From Sinorhizobium sojae CCBAU 05684 (GTDB taxonomy: Bacteria; Pseudomonadota; Alphaproteobacteria; Rhizobiales; Rhizobiaceae): a stretch of DNA of 64,000 nt. The stretch's first letter is position 1. Each line of letters opens with the position of its first letter. Made by a program: the position numbers and the translations under genes. The notes beneath the pieces were generated by a model that was given only the letters and a program-made list of their open reading frames with translations, was not told the origin of the DNA and did not search any database. This document shows positions 31,919-41,442 of this stretch, piece by piece. The DNA lies in assembly GCF_002288525.1 (NCBI RefSeq), contig NZ_CP023067.1:2862501-2926500 (forward strand). Direction: 5' to 3'.

Positions 31919-32803
31919 TTATCCCATCCGTTCCGACGCGTAGGAGCCTGGGCTCGGCGGGAAGACGACGACGCGATTGCCGTTGATCAAGGTGCGGTGA
32001 TGGATATGGGCGTGGATCGCACGCGCCAGCACCTGGCTCTCGACGTCGCGGCCGATCGAGACATAGTCCTCGGCCGACTGCGCATGGGTGATGCGGGCAA
32101 TGTCCTGCTCGATGATCGGGCCCTCGTCGAGGTCGGCGGTGACGTAGTGCGCCGTCGCGCCGATCAGCTTCACGCCGCGCTCATAGGCCTGCTTGTAGGG
32201 GTTGGCGCCTTTGAAGCTCGGCAGGAAGGAGTGGTGGATGTTGATGATCTTGCCCGACATCTTCCTGCAGAGCGCATCGGAAAGCACCTGCATGTAGCGG
32301 GCGAGCACGACCAGTTCGGCGCCGGTCTGCTCGACAATCTCCATCAGCTGCGCTTCGGCTTCAGGCTTGTTCTCCTTCGTCACCTTGATGTGGTGGAAGG
32401 GGATATCGTGATTGGCGATGATTTTCTGATAATCGAAGTGGTTGGAGACGACGCCGACGATGTCGATCGGCAGCGCGCCGATCTTCCAGCGATAGAGCAG
32501 GTCGTTCAGGCAATGGCCGAAGCGCGAGACCATCAGGAGCACCTTCATCCGCTCCTCCGAATCGCGGATCTCCATTGCCATGCCGAAGCGCTCGATCGCC
32601 GGCGCGAAGCATTCGCGCAGTTCCTCGAGCTTCGCGCCGTTCTGGCTGGCGAAGGAGACGCGTAGGAAGAAAAGTCCCGTTTCGAGGTCGTTGAATTGCG
32701 AGCTGTCGCTGATGTAGCAGCCTTTTTCCGCAAGACAGCCGGTAACGGCGGCAACGATGCCGCGGGTAGATTTGCAGGTGACGGTCAGCACGTAGCTTTT
32801 CAT
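31919..32803 (-). CDS. purU: Formyltetrahydrofolate deformylase
   Basis: 294 aa. An N-terminal ACT domain (residues 1-80: YVLTVTCKSTRGIVAAVTGCLAE) is followed by a formyltransferase-like hydrolase domain, with LMVSRFGHCLNDLLYRW, NIHHSFLPSFKGANPY (around 223-238) and a C-terminal DLDEGPIIEQD. It releases formate from 10-formyl-THF and helps balance one-carbon pools. The start ATG 32803 begins the ACT domain directly. The open frame to 32959 runs through the hairpin region and is not credible. Confidence 0.94.
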   Translation of the reverse strand: MKSYVLTVTCKSTRGIVAAVTGCLAEKGCYISDSSQFNDLETGLFFLRVSFASQNGAKLEELRECFAPAIERFGMAMEIRDSEERMKVLLMVSRFGHCLNDLLYRWKIGALPIDIVGVVSNHFDYQKIIANHDIPFHHIKVTKENKPEAEAQLMEIVEQTGAELVVLARYMQVLSDALCRKMSGKIINIHHSFLPSFKGANPYKQAYERGVKLIGATAHYVTADLDEGPIIEQDIARITHAQSAEDYVSIGRDVESQVLARAIHAHIHHRTLINGNRVVVFPPSPGSYASERMG

Positions 32804-32840
32804 CGGTAGTCTCTCATTCTGAAGGTGTTTCCGGCCCCCA

Positions 32841-32890
32841 CTGCGTGTCTTTGTCAAAAATCGACCTCGATTTAAGGACAAAGACACGTA
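32841..32890. repeat. Nested intergenic hairpin, family member A
   Basis: GTGTCTTTGTC (32845-32855) pairs with GACAAAGACAC (32877-32887), 11 bp perfect. Inside, AAATCGA (32858-32864) pairs with TCGATTT (32867-32873). The outer CTGC/GTAG ends resemble the element at 51991-52035. It lies 38 bp upstream of purU, so it could affect the purU leader, or be a mobile palindrome. Confidence 0.6.
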
Positions 32891-33056
32891 GCAATTCAAA
32901 GTGCCTACAGCGAACTTTTGCGCGTCTGATAAGACGAGCGACGCCGTAGGGCGGTTCATGCGAACCTATCCTGGCGCTTTGAGACCCGCCGATCCATTCG
33001 CGACATCGGCTGGACGGAACGGGCCACGCCCCATCCGGCGCACAGAAGAGAGAAAA

Positions 33057-33695
33057 TCAGGGCTTCGCCCGATCGGGATGCGCATTGGCGAAGGCATCGA
33101 GCTCCGCACAGCGGGCGTCGACAGCGACGATCCGCGGGCAACGGGAGAGATCGACGTCCCAGCGCCGCGCATTGTAGACCTGTGGCACGAGGCAGATATC
33201 CGCCATGGTCGGGCTGTCGCCGTGGCAGAAGAGGTCTTTCGATGAAGCGTCCAGCATGCGCTCGAAGGCGGCAAGGCCGTCTCCGATGAACCTCTGCATC
33301 CAGGCGCGCCGCACCGCCTCGCCATTCTGGGTCGATGCCATCACATGGGCGACGACGCCGAGATTGCATACGGGGTGAATGTCCATGGCAATGGCGTGGG
33401 AGAGCGCCCGCACCCGCTGCCGGCCGATGGCGTCGCCGGGCAGGAAGGCGCTGCCCGGCCGCGTTTCGGCGAGATACTCGATGATGGCAAGCGACTGGGT
33501 GAGGCGTTCGCCATCGATGTCGAGCACGGGCACGAGGCCCTGCGGATTGCGCGCGAGATGATCCGGCCCACGATGCGCCCCGGTCAGGAGATCGACCGGG
33601 TCGGACCGGTAGTCCACACCGACGAGATTGAGCGCGATCCGCACGCGATAGCTCGCGGACGAGCGCCAGTAGTCGTAGAGAACGGTCTCCTTCAT
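33057..33695 (-). CDS. maiA: Maleylacetoacetate isomerase (zeta-class GST)
   Basis: 212 aa glutathione-S-transferase fold. The N-terminal SSASYRVRIALNLVGVDY (residues ~12-29) contains the zeta-class SSxSxRVRIAL motif with the glutathione-activating serine. LTQSLAIIEYLAETRP (about 65-80) follows. It isomerises maleylacetoacetate to fumarylacetoacetate in tyrosine breakdown. Positioned immediately after fahA and hmgA on the same strand. Confidence 0.94.
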   Translation of the reverse strand: MKETVLYDYWRSSASYRVRIALNLVGVDYRSDPVDLLTGAHRGPDHLARNPQGLVPVLDIDGERLTQSLAIIEYLAETRPGSAFLPGDAIGRQRVRALSHAIAMDIHPVCNLGVVAHVMASTQNGEAVRRAWMQRFIGDGLAAFERMLDASSKDLFCHGDSPTMADICLVPQVYNARRWDVDLSRCPRIVAVDARCAELDAFANAHPDRAKP

Positions 33696-33717
33696 CCGGG
33701 TGGCCTCCGGTTCCCCC

Positions 33718-34734
33718 TTATCGGCGCTCGTATTTCTCCACCTTCTGCTCGATGGCGCCGAAGATCGAGTGGCCGCTCACATCTTTCATCTCGATCCTGA
33801 CGACGTCGCCGAACTTCAGGAAATGGGTCTTCGGTGCGCCGCTCTCGATCGTTTCGATCATGCGCAACTCCGCGAGGCAGGAATAGCCAACGCCACCCTC
33901 CGACACCGGCTTGCCCGGTCCGCCGTCGAGCTTGTTGGACACAGTGCCCGAACCGATGATCGTACCGGCCGTGAGGGGCCGGGTGCGGGCCGCATGAGCG
34001 ATCAGCTGCGGGAAATCGAAAGTCATGTCGATGCCGGCATTGGCGCGGCCGAAGGGCTTGCCGTTGAGATCGACACGAAGCGGCAGATGCAGCTTGCCGC
34101 CGTCCCAGGCATCGCCCAGCTCATCGGGCGTCACGGCGACCGGCGAGAAGGCGGAAGACGGCTTCGACTGGTAAAAACCAAAGCCCTTGGCGAGCTCGGC
34201 GGGAATGAGCCCGCGCAGCGAAACGTCGTTGACGAGCATGATAAGTCGGATCGCCTCGCGCGCCTCCTCGACCGTCGCGCCCATCGGCACATCGTCGACG
34301 ATCACCGCGACCTCGCCCTCCATGTCGATCCCCCAGGCCTCGTCCGCCATGAGGATAGGGTCGCGCGGCCCGAGGAAACTGTCGGATCCGCCCTGGTAGA
34401 TCAGCGGGTCGCTCCAGAAGCTTGCCGGCATCTCGGCATTGCGCGCCTTCCTGACCAGTTCCACGTGGTTCACATAGGCCGACCCGTCGGCCCAGTGGAA
34501 GGCCCGCGGCAAGGGCGAGGCGGCATCGTGTTCATGGAAACGCATGGTCGGCTGCGAGCCCGTTTCGATGCCGTCGGCAACGCGCGCCAGCCGCGGCCCG
34601 GCATGCGCCCAGTCATCGAGCGCCGCCTGCAGCGTGCGGGCGATATGCCCGACTTCCGAGCAACGGGTGAGGTCTTTGGAGACCACGACGAGCCTGCCGT
34701 CGCGGGTGGAATCTTTCAGCGTCGCGAGTTTCAT
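33718..34734 (-). CDS. fahA: Fumarylacetoacetate hydrolase
   Basis: 338 aa. It has an FAH-superfamily core with the metal-binding E-x-E/D pattern (DMEGEVAVIVDDV, around residues 135-147) and a catalytic domain including GTIIGSGTVSN. It cleaves fumarylacetoacetate to fumarate and acetoacetate, the last step of the homogentisate pathway. The ATG at 34734 lies 76 bp after hmgA. Bacterial two-gene arrangement with maiA downstream by 22 bp. Confidence 0.93.
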   Translation of the reverse strand: MKLATLKDSTRDGRLVVVSKDLTRCSEVGHIARTLQAALDDWAHAGPRLARVADGIETGSQPTMRFHEHDAASPLPRAFHWADGSAYVNHVELVRKARNAEMPASFWSDPLIYQGGSDSFLGPRDPILMADEAWGIDMEGEVAVIVDDVPMGATVEEAREAIRLIMLVNDVSLRGLIPAELAKGFGFYQSKPSSAFSPVAVTPDELGDAWDGGKLHLPLRVDLNGKPFGRANAGIDMTFDFPQLIAHAARTRPLTAGTIIGSGTVSNKLDGGPGKPVSEGGVGYSCLAELRMIETIESGAPKTHFLKFGDVVRIEMKDVSGHSIFGAIEQKVEKYERR

Positions 34735-34810
34735 GGTGCTCCCGATATGTTCTGTCGATCCGCGCCGGGCGGCGCGAACCGTTGCAACATGTATGGTTCC
34801 CGGCGGAAAG

Positions 34811-36172
34811 TCACTTGATTCCGGGCGTGCCGTCGAATTTCCGCTCGAGCCCGGACCAGCAGTCCATATAGTCGTCCTGCAGCGTCTCCAGCTCGGCCGC
34901 GAAGGTCGTCAGCTGTTGCGGAAAGCGGGTCTCGAACATAAACGCCATGGTGTTGTCCAGCTTGACCGGCTTCAATTCACCGTTCGACGCCTTCCCGAAA
35001 CCGGAAGAGTCCGGTCCGTGCGCCAGCATCATGTTGTGCAGGCTCATGCCGCCGGGCACGAAACCCTCCTCCTTCGCGTCGTAGCGACCGTAGATCAGCC
35101 CCATGAACTCGCTCATGATGTTGCGGTGGTACCAGGGCGGGCGAAAGGTGTGCTCGGCAACCAGCCAGCGCGGCGGGAAGATGACGAAGTCGACATTGGC
35201 CGTTCCCTCCTCTCCCGATGGCGCCGTCAGCACGGTGAAGATCGACGGATCCGGATGATCGAACAGGATAGCGCCGACCGGCGAATAGGTCTTGAGGTCG
35301 TATTTGTAGGGCGCATAATTGCCGTGCCAGGCGACGACGTCGAGCGGCGAATGGCCGATCTCGACCATGTGGAAGGAGCCGCACCATTTCACCTGAACGC
35401 GGCAGGGCGTCTCCTTGTCCTCATAGGCTGCGACCGGCGTCTTGAAGTCGCGCGGATTGGCGAGGCAATTGGCGCCGATCGGGCCGCGATCCGGCAAGGT
35501 GAACTTGGCGCCGTAATTCTCGCAGATATAACCGCGCCAGACCTTCTCCTCGCCGAGGCGGGTGACCTTGAACATCATGCCGCGCGGCACAAGGCAGATC
35601 TCCGACGGCTCCACATCCATTTTGCCGAGCTCGGTAAAGACGCGGATGCCGCCGGTTTCCGGCACGATCAGCAGCTCGCCATCGGCATTGAAGAAGTAAT
35701 CGTCGACCATGTCGGCGTTGAAGGCATAGGCGTGCGCCGCCATGCCGGCCTGGGTCAGCGCGTCGCCGGCGGTCGTCATGGTGCGAATGCCCTCGAGGAA
35801 GTTCATCTCCTCGGCGGGCGCCGGCAGGGGACCCCAGCGCAATTGCCCGAGCGACAGCGAGTGCTCGACGATATGAGGCGCCGTTCTCCAATGCGGATAG
35901 TCGATCTTCCGAAAACGCCCCGTATGTCGCACGCTGGGCCGTATCCGGTAGAGCCAAGAGCGCTCGTTCGTGCCGCGCGGCGCTGTGAAGGGCGATCCGG
36001 AAAGTTGCTCGGCATAGAGGCCGTATTCACATTTCTGCGGACTGTTCTGCCCCTGCGGCAGGGCGCCGGGCAGGCTCTCGGTCTCGAAATCATTGCCGAA
36101 ACCCGGCATGTAGCCGGGGGAACCTTGCCCGCCGGCCTCGCCCGCGCGCCGCTGTTCCGACTTCTCCAACAT
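34811..36172 (-). CDS. hmgA: Homogentisate 1,2-dioxygenase
   Basis: 453 aa. The N-terminal [20 protein letters not shown] is the family signature. The iron-binding region toward the C-terminus includes [19 protein letters not shown] and the [14 protein letters not shown] stretch that supplies histidine and glutamate ligands. It opens the homogentisate ring with O2. The start ATG 36172 has GAGGAGG upstream. The open frame to 36541 runs back over the divergent regulator and is not used. Confidence 0.96.
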   Translation of the reverse strand: MLEKSEQRRAGEAGGQGSPGYMPGFGNDFETESLPGALPQGQNSPQKCEYGLYAEQLSGSPFTAPRGTNERSWLYRIRPSVRHTGRFRKIDYPHWRTAPHIVEHSLSLGQLRWGPLPAPAEEMNFLEGIRTMTTAGDALTQAGMAAHAYAFNADMVDDYFFNADGELLIVPETGGIRVFTELGKMDVEPSEICLVPRGMMFKVTRLGEEKVWRGYICENYGAKFTLPDRGPIGANCLANPRDFKTPVAAYEDKETPCRVQVKWCGSFHMVEIGHSPLDVVAWHGNYAPYKYDLKTYSPVGAILFDHPDPSIFTVLTAPSGEEGTANVDFVIFPPRWLVAEHTFRPPWYHRNIMSEFMGLIYGRYDAKEEGFVPGGMSLHNMMLAHGPDSSGFGKASNGELKPVKLDNTMAFMFETRFPQQLTTFAAELETLQDDYMDCWSGLERKFDGTPGIK

Positions 36173-36203
36173 GGCTTGCACCTCCTCCTCGGCGCCGATA
36201 TTA

Positions 36204-36232
36204 GTTACGAATGTAACGATTGATTTTGTAAC
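36204..36232. promoter_or_regulatory. Candidate MarR/HmgR operator
   Basis: GTTAC (36204-36208), 4 bp, GTAAC (36213-36217) is a perfect 5+5 inverted repeat, followed by another GTAAC at 36228-36232. It sits in the 80-bp gap between divergent hmgA and the MarR-type gene, the expected place for autoregulation and control of the hmg genes by homogentisate. Confidence 0.6.
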
Positions 36233-36253
36233 TATCAACGGCGGAGACATGCA

Positions 36254-36700
36254 TTGGATCACGCGTTCGAACTGGAGAGTTTCCTGCCCTATCGGCTCAA
36301 CCGGGCGGCGGAATTCGTGGCGCTGCGTTTCGCCGCGCAGTACAAGGCGCGCTATCGGCTCACCCGTCCTGAATGGCGGACGCTCGCCGCCCTCGGCAGC
36401 CTGGGCCGCCGCATGACGGCGACGGAAATCGGCGCGCACTCTTCCATGCACAAGACGAAGGTAAGCCGCGCCGTCTTCAGTCTCGAGCAGCGCCGCTGGC
36501 TGAAACGGGAGGAGGATGATCGCGACCGCAGGGTCGAGCACCTGGCACTGACGCCCGCCGGCGAGCAGGCTTACCGGGAGCTGACGGCGCTTGCGGGCAC
36601 CTATCAGGCCGAATTGCTCTCGACGCTCGGCGCGGGCAACATGGACGCGCTGTCGACCGGCCTTCGGGCGATCGAGCAGGTGATGGGAAAATCGAACTGA
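36254..36700 (+). CDS. MarR-family regulator, likely controls homogentisate genes
   Basis: 148 aa winged-helix protein. [23 protein letters not shown] (residues ~37-59) and [28 protein letters not shown] (~65-92) are the MarR helix-turn-helix and wing (DxRxR) patterns. TTG 36254 is the start in frame, with GGAG just upstream; the nearby ATG 36249 is in another frame. Divergent from hmgA with a short palindromic gap, as in HmgR systems. Function is inferred from position. Confidence 0.9.
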   Translation: MDHAFELESFLPYRLNRAAEFVALRFAAQYKARYRLTRPEWRTLAALGSLGRRMTATEIGAHSSMHKTKVSRAVFSLEQRRWLKREEDDRDRRVEHLALTPAGEQAYRELTALAGTYQAELLSTLGAGNMDALSTGLRAIEQVMGKSN

Positions 36701-36702
36701 TC

Positions 36703-37182
36703 CTACCCTCGCACGCGCTCCGGGATCGGAAGGCCCTCGAAGCTCTTCAATGTCTCGAGCACGATCGACGTCTTGACGTGCTGGACGCTGTCATGCGGCA
36801 AGAGCACATCGTTGACGAAGCGCGATAGCCCGGCAAGGTCGGGTGTCACGACGCGCAGGTGATAATCCATCTCGCCGGTCAGCGCATACGCCTCCAACAC
36901 CTCCGGCAGTCCGGAGATCAGCTTGGCGAAACGTTTGGCATTGTCCCGATTATGGGTGGCGAGCGTCACCGAGATCACCACCATCAAGTCAAGCCCCAGC
37001 TTCTGCCGGTCGATCTGCGCCTGATAGCCGGTAATGTAGCCTTCCGCCTCCAGTCGCGAGCGCCGGCGCGAACATTGCGACGGTGAGAGTGCGACCCGCT
37101 CCGACAACTCGTTGTTGGTCAGATGCCCGTCCCGCTGCAGCGCGCTGAGGATCTTGAGATCGAAACCGTCGATCTGCTCCAT
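36703..37182 (-). CDS. Lrp/AsnC-family regulator
   Basis: 159 aa. The N-terminal HTH is [33 protein letters not shown], and the RAM ligand-binding domain covers ~75-145 ([18 protein letters not shown]). Divergent from hppD (131-bp gap) and convergent with the MarR gene, with stops 2 bp apart. Probably regulates hppD in response to an aromatic amino acid. BkdR-like control of the bkd operon 11 kb away cannot be excluded. Confidence 0.9.
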   Translation of the reverse strand: MEQIDGFDLKILSALQRDGHLTNNELSERVALSPSQCSRRRSRLEAEGYITGYQAQIDRQKLGLDLMVVISVTLATHNRDNAKRFAKLISGLPEVLEAYALTGEMDYHLRVVTPDLAGLSRFVNDVLLPHDSVQHVKTSIVLETLKSFEGLPIPERVRG

Positions 37183-37313
37183 TCATGCATCCACTTCCAA
37201 TTCAACGCAAGTTTCATGCGCATTTTCGGTAAAATCGCGCAAGAATACAAGCCTTATGCATCGGATCTGCTGCATACTCCGGCAAAGTCTGGAGATACTG
37301 AGAGGAGACTCCG

Positions 37314-38420
37314 ATGGGCCCCTTCCCGCATGACGCCCCACCCGCAACGATATCGCCGGAAAACCCCGCCGGAACGGATGGATTCGAGTTCGTCGAGTTT
37401 GCCCATCCGGAGCCTGAAAAGCTCGAGGAGCTTTTCGGGCGCATGGGCTACACGGCCGTTGCCCGGCATAGGGCGAAGAACATAACCGTGTGGCGGCAGG
37501 GCGACATCAACTACATCCTGAATGCCGAACCCGGTTCGCATGCCATGCGCTTTGTCGACAAACACGGCCCCTGTGCGCCGTCCATGGCGTGGCGCGTCGT
37601 CGACGCCAAACAGGCCTTCGAACATGCAGTTTCCAAAGGCGCCGAAGCTTATGAGGGGAGCGACAAGACCCTCGATGTCCCGGCGATCGTCGGCATCGGC
37701 GGCTCGCTTCTCTATTTCATCGAGAACTATGGCGAGAAAGGCTCGACCTACGATGACGAGTTCGAATGGCTCAGTGAACGCGATCCGAAGCCGGAAGGTG
37801 TCGGCTTCTATTATCTCGACCACCTGACCCACAACGTCTATCGCGGCAACATGGACAAGTGGTGGGCTTTCTACCGGGAGCTCTTCAACTTCAAGCAGAT
37901 TCATTTCTTCGACATCGACGGCCGCATCACCGGCTTGCTCAGCCGGGCGATCACTTCACCCTGCGGCAAAATTCGCATTCCGCTGAACGAGTCGAAGGAC
38001 GATACCAGCCAGATCGAGGAATATTTGAAGAAATACAAGGGTGAAGGCATCCAACACATCGCCGTCGGCACGGAGACGATCTACGACGCGTCCGACAAGC
38101 TCGCAGCCAACGGGCTGAAGTTCATGCCCGGACCGCCGGACACCTATTACGAGATGTCGCACGAACGCGTGCACGGCCATGAGGAGCCGATCGAGCGGAT
38201 GAAGGAGCACGGCATTCTGATCGACGGCGAAGGCGTGGTGGACGGCGGCATGACGAAGATCCTGCTCCAGATCTTCTCGCGCACCGTCATCGGCCCGATC
38301 TTTTTCGAATTCATACAGCGCAAAGGCGACGAGGGCTTCGGCGAAGGAAACTTCCGGGCACTGTTCGAATCGATCGAAGCCGACCAGATCCGCCGCGGCG
38401 CCCTGCAGCGCCGCGCTTAG
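37314..38420 (+). CDS. hppD: 4-hydroxyphenylpyruvate dioxygenase
   Basis: 368 aa two-domain vicinal-oxygen-chelate enzyme. Metal ligands are seen as the His in YYLDHLTHNV (~residues 166-175), the His in GIQHIAVGT (~244-252) and the Glu in PIFFEFIQRKGD (~327-338). It converts 4-hydroxyphenylpyruvate to homogentisate, the substrate of HmgA encoded next door on the other strand. ATG 37314 has GAGGAGA upstream. The C-terminus is intact. Confidence 0.96.
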   Translation: MGPFPHDAPPATISPENPAGTDGFEFVEFAHPEPEKLEELFGRMGYTAVARHRAKNITVWRQGDINYILNAEPGSHAMRFVDKHGPCAPSMAWRVVDAKQAFEHAVSKGAEAYEGSDKTLDVPAIVGIGGSLLYFIENYGEKGSTYDDEFEWLSERDPKPEGVGFYYLDHLTHNVYRGNMDKWWAFYRELFNFKQIHFFDIDGRITGLLSRAITSPCGKIRIPLNESKDDTSQIEEYLKKYKGEGIQHIAVGTETIYDASDKLAANGLKFMPGPPDTYYEMSHERVHGHEEPIERMKEHGILIDGEGVVDGGMTKILLQIFSRTVIGPIFFEFIQRKGDEGFGEGNFRALFESIEADQIRRGALQRRA

Positions 38421-38569
38421 ACGCTTCGCGCATCAGCCCGAAAATCAGTTCCGATTTTCGAAAAGCTCGATCGCAGATTCGAAGAGTTGCGGCTTTGCGC
38501 GCCTGAGAAGAGGCGCGGCGCTGCAAGCATCGCTGTGCGATCGGGCCGGAGCCGTCACTCAGGCGCGAG

Positions 38570-38601
38570 GACGCCGCGTGTCCGGACGGACACGCGGCGT
38601 C
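38570..38601. terminator. Strong hairpin between convergent hppD and LuxR-type gene
   Basis: A 14-bp perfect stem, GACGCCGCGTGTCC (38570-38583) with GGACACGCGGCGTC (38588-38601), and a GGAC loop, lies 20 bp from the end of the minus-strand regulator and 150 bp from the end of hppD. There is no run of T on either side, so it may be a bidirectional barrier or a repeat rather than a textbook terminator. Confidence 0.65.
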
Positions 38602-38620
38602 AATTCATCCGGCGGTACCG

Positions 38621-39391
38621 TCAATTGCGCCAGCGGGGCGGGCCGGCATCTCCGTCATGCCTGAAGTAGCGGGACGCCGCTTCGGTTCGGTTGCGCACGT
38701 TCATCTTCTTGTAGATGTTGCGGACATGCACCTTGACGGTGTTTTCCGAAAGGCCGAGGCGATCGGCAATGATCTTGTTCTGCGTGCCCATGCAGATGAG
38801 ATCAAGGATCTGGATCTCACGCGTCGTCAGCAGCCCTCTGCCGATATCGCTCTTCTGTGCCGGGGCCATGGCTTCGGCGCATGTGTCGCGCTGAGCAGGC
38901 AGGGTGCTGCCCGTTGGCGACCGCGGCGCCAGCCGCCGAAGCAGGGCGGCCGGAAAATGCTCGCCGCCCTTCATCAGGAGATCGATGGCAGTCAGGCAGA
39001 CGTCGAGATGCAGGTTCAAGGGCAGCACGCCGTGGATCAGCCCTTCGTCCACAAAACCGGCGATCGACGAGTCGAGTTCGTCCGCATTCTCCACGACGAG
39101 TCCGATTGAGGCCCGTGGGTGGAACTCGTGAATCGTTCTGATGACGGATGGAAACGTGCTCGCCGGTATCCGGTAGAGCATGATTAGCGCTACGTCTTCG
39201 AGATTACCATCGAGCAGGCTGTCGGCCTCCGAGAGGCTCACGACCTCATGCCCCTGAAAGCGGGTGCTGATCGCCTGCGTCAAGCACTCGGCGAGCAGAT
39301 CCGCCCGGGCGAGCATTACGATCTTAGTCTTCTTCGCTAGAACCTTGTTGTTGTCCTCAAAATCGCTCAAACTGGAGCCGGTACGATACAT
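38621..39391 (-). CDS. LuxR-type response-regulator-like transcription factor
   Basis: 256 aa. The C-terminal ~65 residues form a clear LuxR/GerE helix-turn-helix (LLTTREIQILDLICMGTQNK...LGLSENTVKVHVRNIYKKM). The N-terminal ~125 residues look like a receiver fold (KIVMLARADLLAECLTQAI at the start) but I do not see the acidic pocket and phospho-acceptor aspartate, so it is probably phosphorylation-independent. ATG 39391 has an excellent AAGGAGGGG site; the frame runs to 39484, but this is not needed. Nearest downstream targets could be the type I secretion locus, by position only. Polysaccharide and biofilm regulators of rhizobia share this layout. Confidence 0.88.
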   Translation of the reverse strand: MYRTGSSLSDFEDNNKVLAKKTKIVMLARADLLAECLTQAISTRFQGHEVVSLSEADSLLDGNLEDVALIMLYRIPASTFPSVIRTIHEFHPRASIGLVVENADELDSSIAGFVDEGLIHGVLPLNLHLDVCLTAIDLLMKGGEHFPAALLRRLAPRSPTGSTLPAQRDTCAEAMAPAQKSDIGRGLLTTREIQILDLICMGTQNKIIADRLGLSENTVKVHVRNIYKKMNVRNRTEAASRYFRHDGDAGPPRWRN

Positions 39392-40907
<1,516 letters not shown>

Positions 40908-41442
40908 GGGATTTGTGTACCTGGCTACCGGACATCCAACCGTTCATTTCAGGATAGCGCATTTCAGAATTTCCGAAAATTACATCTGACGCTTGCGGTC
41001 GACCGTAAACTACGCCCTAGGCGGTAGCACCAGACGTCGAAAGAGTTTCCCAAACACGCCCTTTGCGCAACATCCCTTTTTATGGATGTCGACCTTCGAG
41101 GAGCCTCGCCCACCGGGACTAGCCCGAACTGACAGCTTACAATTCCGGCCTGTTGGCAACACACTTTTCCCGCACAACAGAGGGCGGGAACGCTCAGGTT
41201 TGCGTTGCCAGTACTGCGTTTCAGGCCGAATGGCCCCTCGAAAGCCTGGCTGACTGCTCCCGATAACAAGGGAGGTGAATACCTGAGCCAGCAGTGCCGG
41301 ATCCCGGCCATAGCCGTGGGCCCCGGCGACACAGATTTCCATTTTCAAATCTTAACTTCAATTTCAGACCGCGCACCACCAAAATCCGCGTGAGAGATGA
41401 AAGCGGTTCGGTTGTGGCGGCCTCAACTTTGAGGACGTAGCG
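40908..41442. other. Intergenic region upstream of type I secretion locus
   Basis: 535 bp. Short frames occur on both strands (for example 40993-41253 plus), but none has a ribosome site or recognisable content. The last 60 bp hold GAGGACGTAGCG just before the ATG at 41443. The promoter of the secretion locus is presumably here; I could not place -35/-10 boxes with confidence. Confidence 0.5.
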
